Below, one piece after another: positions 59,493-64,000 of a DNA stretch of 64,000 nucleotides. The DNA comes from Nocardiopsis sp. FR4 (lineage in GTDB: Bacteria > Actinomycetota > Actinomycetes > Streptosporangiales > Streptosporangiaceae). The stretch spans positions 1 through 64,000 of the forward strand of contig NZ_VWVV01000033.1 of the NCBI RefSeq assembly GCF_009830945.1, given 5' to 3'. Position 1 is the first letter of the stretch; each line of letters opens with the position of its first letter. Made by a program: the position numbers and the translations under genes. The notes beneath the pieces were generated by a model, which worked only from the letters and a program-made list of their open reading frames with translations, was not told the origin of the DNA and ran no database searches.

Positions 59493-60350
59493 ATGAGATT
59501 CGGTGAAGACGTTCGCGTGATCGAACGGGACGAGCGACTCGACCCGGCGGTCTCCACATTGAAGAACCTGGCCGGACGCATCCCGGCCGGCACGGTCCGC
59601 GACCTGCTGCACGGCGTGCAGCTCGGCCATCCCGCGCACCCGATCCTGGTGCAGCTGCCCATCGGCACGTGGATGGCGGCGGTCCTGCTGGACATGCTGC
59701 CCGGGGACCACCGCCGCAGCGCGCACGCGCTGGTCAACGCCGGGCTGCTCTCCAGCCTGCCCGCGGCGCTGAGCGGCCTGGCGGACTGGGCGCAGCAGCA
59801 CGAGCGCCAGCAGCGCGTGGGCGTGGTGCACGCCGCGGCCAACGGGGCGGGCGCCCTGCTGTTCGGCGCCTCCTCGCTGGCCCGGGCGCGCGGCAGCCAC
59901 GGCTGGGGGAGGTTCTGGGCCCTTGCCGGGATGGGCCTGGTCGGGTTCAGCGGCTCCCTGGGCGGCCACATGGCCTACTACCGCGCGGCGGGAGCCAACA
60001 GCGCCGACTACCTCGCCGACCTGGTGCCCGGGGGCTGGCACGACCTCGGCCCGCTGGACGGGTTCCCCGACGGCGGGATCGGCGGCGGCGACGTGGACGG
60101 CGTCCCGGTGGTGGTGGCGCGCACCGGCGACTCCGTGACCGCGTTCCTGGGGACCTGCCCGCACATGGGCGCTCCCCTGGCCGAGGGTGAGCGCGTGGAC
60201 GGGTGCGTGCGCTGTCCCTGGCACGGCAGCGAGTTCCGCCTGGACGACGGCGCGGTCGCGCACGGGCCCGCGACCGCGGCGCTGGAGGCCATGGAGACCT
60301 CCGTGGCGGGCGGCCGGGTGCGGGTGCGCCTGCGCGCACCCGAGGAGTGA
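59493..60350 (+). CDS. DUF2231-Rieske fusion protein
   Basis: 285 residues. Residues about 30-175 are a four-helix DUF2231 membrane domain (GHPAHPILVQLPIGTWMAAV, LSGLADWAQ, GAGALLFGASSLARARG, LAGMGLVGFSGSLGGHMAY). Residues about 195-285 are a Rieske 2Fe-2S domain with CPHMGAPL (C222, H224) and CPWHGSEF. The membrane part probably binds haem or anchors the Rieske centre. An electron-transfer role is inferred; partners are not visible. Start ATG 59493. Confidence 0.88.
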   Translation: MRFGEDVRVIERDERLDPAVSTLKNLAGRIPAGTVRDLLHGVQLGHPAHPILVQLPIGTWMAAVLLDMLPGDHRRSAHALVNAGLLSSLPAALSGLADWAQQHERQQRVGVVHAAANGAGALLFGASSLARARGSHGWGRFWALAGMGLVGFSGSLGGHMAYYRAAGANSADYLADLVPGGWHDLGPLDGFPDGGIGGGDVDGVPVVVARTGDSVTAFLGTCPHMGAPLAEGERVDGCVRCPWHGSEFRLDDGAVAHGPATAALEAMETSVAGGRVRVRLRAPEE

Positions 60351-60372
60351 GCGGGCTCCCTAGAATGCGCAC

Positions 60373-60909
60373 ATGTCCCTGCCCCACGCCATCCTGACCG
60401 CCCTGCTGGAGAAGCCGTCCTCCGGACTGGAGCTGGCCCGGCGCTTCGACCGCTCGATCGGGTACTTCTGGTCGGCCAGCCACCAGCAGATCTACCGGGA
60501 GCTGGGGAAGCTGGAGCGGGACGGGCTCATCCGGGAGCGGCCGACCGACGCGCCCACCCGCGGGCAGCGCAAGGAGTACGAGGTGCTGCCCGCGGGGCGC
60601 GAGGAGCTGGAGCGGTGGGTGGACACCCGCGAGGACCCCAAGGTGGCCCGGGATCCCCTGCCGCTGCGGCTGCGCGCCGCCGGGGTGGTGGGGGTGCGCG
60701 GCCTGGTGCCGGAGCTGCGCCGCCACCGCGACCTGCACCTGCTCAGGCTGGAGGAGTACCGGGGGTTCGAGCGGCGGGACTACCCGGACGGGCCGCGCAG
60801 CGAGCAGGAGCGCGTGCAGCGTCTGGTGCTGCTCGGCGGGATCGACATGGAGGCCGGGTGGGTGTCGTGGCTGTCCCGCGCCATCGAGGAGCTGGAGAAG
60901 GCGGACTGA
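60373..60909 (+). CDS. PadR-family transcriptional regulator
   Basis: 178 residues. PadR winged helix 1-75 (AILTALLEKPSSGLELARRF, YFWSASHQQIYRELGKLERDGLIRER) and a VirB-type C-terminal helical domain (HRDLHLLRLEEYRGFERRDY). PadR proteins repress detoxification or transport genes. It follows the Rieske fusion by 22 bases on the same strand. Confidence 0.9.
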   Translation: MSLPHAILTALLEKPSSGLELARRFDRSIGYFWSASHQQIYRELGKLERDGLIRERPTDAPTRGQRKEYEVLPAGREELERWVDTREDPKVARDPLPLRLRAAGVVGVRGLVPELRRHRDLHLLRLEEYRGFERRDYPDGPRSEQERVQRLVLLGGIDMEAGWVSWLSRAIEELEKAD

Positions 60910-61068
60910 TCAGGCGGGGTCCGCGTCGTGTCTCCTGATCAGCGCCAGGAAGACGAACAGACGCCCCGAACCCCACCGCAATCCCGGCCTCCGCCGCCTC
61001 CGGACCGACCGCCATCGTCTCTAGGACGCGCCGGGGGCGCCAGGGGGTTCGGGGAAACGGGACCCCGC

Positions 61069-62331
61069 TCAGCCCTGGACGGCCTCGGACTCGGAGAGGT
61101 TTCCGGGCAGCCGCGACCCGGGGCGCAGCGGCACCAGCTGGCTCTGCAGCACCATGGTGGCCGCGCCGATCGCCGGGGCCGTGGAGGCCGAGGTGGACAG
61201 GCGCACCTCGACCGGATGGGTGGCGCGGGCGAAGAACGCCCGGTCCAGCTCGCGCCGGATGGCGGGCAGGTAGACCGACCCCGCCACGGCCAGGCTGGAG
61301 CCGGTCAGCACCAGCAGGTCCAGGTCCATCACGTTGGCCAGGGTGCGCACCGCCACGGCCAGGTGGCGGGCCGAGCGCTCCAGCAGGGCGCGGGCCGTGG
61401 GCTCGCCCCGGCGGGCGGCGCGGACCACGGCGGTGAACTCCGCCGCCACCGACGGCCAGGTCCGGCCGCCCTCGCGGGCCAGGTCGGCGCCGCGCGCGAG
61501 CGCCTCGTCGGCCCGGGCGGCGGCCACCACGGCGGCGGGCCCGGCGATCGCCTCGGTGCAGCCCCGACCGCCGCACCAGCACGGCGGCCCGTCCACGTCC
61601 AGGCACACGTGCCCGATCTCCCCGGCGTTGCCGCTGGCCCCGTGGTAGGGGATGCCGTTGACCAGCACCCCGGCGCCCACCCCGGTGCCCATGTACACGG
61701 CGGCGAAGATGGACGAGCCGTTGACCACCCCGGACCAGTACTCGCCGAGGGCGGCGGCGGTGGCGTCGTTGCCCGGGACCACGGGCAGGCCCACGGCGTC
61801 GCCGAGTTCGTCGGCCACGGGGAAGTCGGCCCAGTGGCGCAGGGCGGGCTGGCGGTGCAGGCCCCCGGTCGGGGTCACGATCCCGACGCCCAGCACCCGG
61901 CCGCGGTCGATCCCCGCCCCCGCCACGAGGGCGTCCACCTGCCGGGACATGCGGACGGTGATCTCGGCGGGGTCCTCCGGTCCCACCCCGGCGCGGGTCA
62001 GCCGGGACACCACGGCACCGGTGAGGTCGGTGAGGGCGTAGGTGATGCCGACCGGGTCGATGTGCACGCCGACGGCGTAGCGGGACTCCTGGTTGAGCTG
62101 GAGCAGCACCCGGGGCTTGCCGCCGGTGGACTCGGCGCGGCCGGTCTCGCGGACCAGGCCGTCGTCGATGAGCTTGCGGACGACGGTGGAGATCGTGGCC
62201 CCGGTGAAGCCGGTGGCCTCGACCAGGCCGACCCGGCTGATGGTGCCCGCCGCGCGGATGACGTCCAGGACGGCCGCCCGGCTCGTCGTGTGCGGAATGG
62301 CCCGTGCTGGACCGCCCAAAGCTACCTCCAC
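61069..62331 (-). CDS. ROK-family sugar-responsive transcriptional repressor
   Basis: 420 residues from GTG 62331. Winged helix 15-75 (RAAVLDVIRAAGTISRVGLVEATGFTGATISTVVRKLIDDGLV). ROK sugar-kinase-like domain from about 85, with GVHIDPVGITYALTDL, the zinc-binding CWCGGRGCTEA (about 250-260) and VMDLDLLVLTGSSL. Such regulators bind sugars or sugar phosphates and repress glycan-use genes. A direct candidate target is the beta-mannosidase gene 1.1 kb to the right, which has an AAGTAAG/CTTACTT dyad. Confidence 0.92.
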   Translation of the reverse strand: MEVALGGPARAIPHTTSRAAVLDVIRAAGTISRVGLVEATGFTGATISTVVRKLIDDGLVRETGRAESTGGKPRVLLQLNQESRYAVGVHIDPVGITYALTDLTGAVVSRLTRAGVGPEDPAEITVRMSRQVDALVAGAGIDRGRVLGVGIVTPTGGLHRQPALRHWADFPVADELGDAVGLPVVPGNDATAAALGEYWSGVVNGSSIFAAVYMGTGVGAGVLVNGIPYHGASGNAGEIGHVCLDVDGPPCWCGGRGCTEAIAGPAAVVAAARADEALARGADLAREGGRTWPSVAAEFTAVVRAARRGEPTARALLERSARHLAVAVRTLANVMDLDLLVLTGSSLAVAGSVYLPAIRRELDRAFFARATHPVEVRLSTSASTAPAIGAATMVLQSQLVPLRPGSRLPGNLSESEAVQG

Positions 62332-62696
62332 CGCTCGTGTGGCGTGGCGCCCCGCGGTGCACGCCGCCGCGCGAGAGCGCGTATCAGCGTACCGCCGCCC
62401 CGGCGGAGGCGGCCCCGGGCGCCTCTCCCGCCTCCGGGAACCCCGGTCACCCACCGTCCTCGTCCGCCGCTCCGTCCCGCTGCCCGCGTACCGATTCCCG
62501 GTTTCGGGTATCCCGTGTCACGCCGCCTGAGAAGCTACGGTCAAACGCCCCGGGGCACGGAACCGTCCGTACCGGGCGGAGGCGCCGGGCGGGCCCGGAG
62601 GCGGGCAATCCGCCCAGAAGTCCGGCACCGAAGACACAGGGAGCACGACCGCCGCGGCACCGGAGCGCGCGGTCCGAACGGGAGGAGAACACGGGT
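62332..62696. other. Divergent intergenic region
   Basis: About 365 bases without a gene between the ROK gene and a pseudogene. Ends with GGGAGGAG before the pseudogene start. Confidence 0.35.
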
Positions 62697-63241
62697 ATGC
62701 GGGCTTCCCCGCCGTCACGTCCGACACTCGTCGAGCGCGCCCTCTCACCGAGCGGTCCCTGGGTGACCCGCTGGGAGCCGCTGGTCCCGATGACCGCGGT
62801 GGCGATCGTCCCGCACGGCGGACGGGTCACCGGGGCGACGGGCGCCAGGCCCTGGAGGACGACGGGCGCACGGTCAACGAGGCGGGCCGCCAGCTGGGCG
62901 ACGTTCCGGTCGTGCCGGTGGGCCACTCCCTGGGCGGACGCGTCGCGCTGCGCACGGGCGGGCTGCCCCCGGTGCGCGGCGTCGCGGCGCTGGCCCCCTG
63001 GCTCCCCGAGGGGGAACCGGTGGAGCAGCTGCGCGGGCGGCGCGTGCTCGTGGCCCACGGGAGCCGCGACCTGAGGACCAGCCCCCGGGCCTCGGCCCCG
63101 CACACCGAGCGGATCGCCAAGGTGGCCGCCTCGGCCGAGTTCGTCCGTGTGCCGCTGGACGTGCACGCCATGCTGCGCTGGCGCACCTGGAACCGCCTGG
63201 TCACCGACTTCACCGGCACCGTCCTGGACGCCCTGGCCTGA
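62697..63241 (+). pseudogene. Truncated alpha/beta hydrolase (dienelactone-type) pseudogene
   Basis: From ATG 62697 one frame gives WEPLVPMTAVAIVPHGGRV, the usual start of actinomycete alpha/beta hydrolases. At 62826-62870 the frame shifts and about 60 residues are missing, because the other part begins DGRTVNEAGRQLGDVPVVPV and continues GHSLGGRVAL with the nucleophile, APWLPEGEPVEQLRGRRVLV, AHGSRDLRTSPRASA and HAMLRW, to TGA 63241. An internal GTG could start the second half alone, but the first half of the fold would be lost. Confidence 0.7.
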
Positions 63242-63301
63242 GGCCGGAGCCGCGGGGCCGGGCGCACGGTGCCGTCTCCTTCGTCGCCACCGACTGGTTG
63301 A

Positions 63302-63324
63302 CTTACTTAGTTCATCAAAGTAAG
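63302..63324. promoter_or_regulatory. Operator-like dyad before the beta-mannosidase gene
   Basis: CTTACTT and AAGTAAG arms nine bases apart in an AT-rich pocket with TTGACT just upstream. Located 83 bases before the beta-mannosidase start; candidate site for the ROK repressor. Confidence 0.6.
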
Positions 63325-63406
63325 AATCCTCAGCACAAGAGTTTTCGCGCACGAGGACCGCCCCGACCGGCGGCCTCCCGAGCGAGCCCCGACCCGGAGA
63401 GGCACG

Positions 63407-64000
63407 ATGATCCGCCACACCCTTCACGACGGCTGGGAGCTGACCGCCACGAGCGGACCCGTTCCCGAGCACGTAGCGGGCCGCTCCGTCCCCGCCCGGG
63501 TCCCCGGGAGCACCCACCTGGACCTGCTGGCCGCCGGGCTGATCCCCGAGCCCTACCTGGACACCAACGAGACCGAACTGGCCTGGGCGCACCGCGTCCA
63601 CTGGCGGTACTCCCTCACCTTCGAGGCCGAGGCCGCCGAACCCGGCGAGCGCGTCGACCTGGCCTTCGACGGCCTGGACACGGTGGCGACCGTCGAGCTC
63701 AACGGGGTCGAGCTCGGCACCACCGCCAACATGCACCGCGGGTACCGCTTCGACGTGCGCGACACCCTGCGCGCCGGAACCAACGAGCTCGTGGTCTCCT
63801 TCCGCCCCGCGCTGGAGTACGCCGAGGAACTCCGCGACAGGCTCGGCGCCCGGCCGCACGTCAACACCCACCCGTACAACATGGTCCGCAAGATGGCCTG
63901 CTCCTTCGGCTGGGACTGGGGGCCCGACTTCCAGACCGCCGGGATCTGGAAGCCCGTGCGCCTGGAGCGCTGGCGGACCGCGCGCCTGGCCGGGGTGCGA
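63407..64000 (+). CDS. GH2 beta-mannosidase, N-terminal part (partial)
   Basis: 198 residues are visible before the window ends. HDGWELTATSGPVPEHVAGR, VPGSTHLDLLAAGLIPEPYL, LAWAHRVHWRYSLTFE, DLAFDGLDTVATVELNGVEL, MHRGYRFDVRDTLRAG and MVRKMACSFGWDWGPDFQTAG follow the sugar-binding domain and the immunoglobulin-like fold of glycoside hydrolase family 2 beta-mannosidases. The catalytic Glu residues lie beyond the edge. No signal peptide, so cytosolic. GGAGAGG precedes ATG 63407. An operator-like dyad is upstream. Confidence 0.88.
   Translation, partial: MIRHTLHDGWELTATSGPVPEHVAGRSVPARVPGSTHLDLLAAGLIPEPYLDTNETELAWAHRVHWRYSLTFEAEAAEPGERVDLAFDGLDTVATVELNGVELGTTANMHRGYRFDVRDTLRAGTNELVVSFRPALEYAEELRDRLGARPHVNTHPYNMVRKMACSFGWDWGPDFQTAGIWKPVRLERWRTARLAGVR

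Noticed and set aside
60910..61068. Short minus-strand frame (about 36 codons) downstream of the ROK gene
   Set aside because: Starts with a plausible ATG but has no family resemblance or ribosome binding site.

Overview
The window is chromosomal DNA of a very GC-rich, filamentous-type actinomycete. GTG starts, ATGA/GTGA/TGATG overlaps, XRE/DUF5753-DUF397 pairs, RsbW-like ATPases, DUF6243, DUF397 and ROK regulators all point that way. The gene mix and a ThfA/ThfB/ThfM-like graspetide operon favour the Nocardiopsaceae (Nocardiopsis/Thermobifida side), but this is inference: no rRNA or taxonomic marker was compared. A perfect ParB parS site, two inverted DnaA-box pairs and the dnaX-ffs-recR-ybaB-asd-lysC housekeeping block suggest an origin-proximal location.

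Layout. 1-2000: tail of an IS110-like transposase, a PP2C-like gene and a short decayed narG fragment. 2.0-8.7 kb: a Stealth phosphotransferase and an L,D-transpeptidase, then a decaying envelope-stress region in which a sigma factor/Asp23 pair is duplicated and each copy has lost a different gene; an AmaP-like gene is also broken, while DUF6286-like and ACT membrane proteins remain. 9-19.4 kb: a three-gene ABC-2 exporter, a DMT-type membrane protein, a His-rich PepSY membrane protein, an acidic secreted protein translationally coupled to a two-component system, and a DUF4956/VTC pair. 19.7-28 kb: a SnoaL protein, the parS site, a three-gene graspetide operon (precursor, ATP-grasp ligase, PIMT-like methyltransferase), XRE/DUF397/HATPase regulatory genes, a hicBA pair with frameshifted hicA, and an Rpn-like protein. 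28-34 kb: secreted pectate lyase with a LacI-type operator, copper ATPase CopB with two CsoR-type boxes, SRPBCC and PAP2 proteins. 34-39 kb: a GntR regulator, a matching palindrome and the pyruvate dehydrogenase genes pdhA-pdhB-pdhC. 39-43 kb: small accessory genes including a DUF952-DUF985 fusion. 43-53.3 kb: asd-lysC, recR, ybaB-merR, an old yellow enzyme under a MerR-type promoter, a second PIMT-like methyltransferase, tetR, dnaX and the SRP RNA. 53.3-64 kb: DUF2252, tRNA-Ser(GGA), arsR with an alpha/beta hydrolase, SGNH hydrolase, a FadH-like reductase, a DUF2231-Rieske fusion, padR, a ROK repressor, a broken alpha/beta hydrolase and the start of a GH2 beta-mannosidase.

How parts work together. 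The pectate lyase and beta-mannosidase, each with an operator-like palindrome, plus the ROK regulator indicate plant-polysaccharide use. CopB and the His-rich PepSY protein suggest metal handling. The graspetide operon is the most promising specialised system: its precursor C-terminus has Thr/Ser- and Glu/Asp-rich flanks around a DPDG turn, as expected for an ester-crosslinked stem-loop carrying an aspartimide. At least seven loci (narG fragment, asp23 copy, sigma copy, amaP, hicA, one alpha/beta hydrolase, IS remnant) look degraded, so the window mixes stable core genes with eroding accessory DNA. Frameshifts could in part be sequencing errors; loci with large internal deletions cannot be explained that way.
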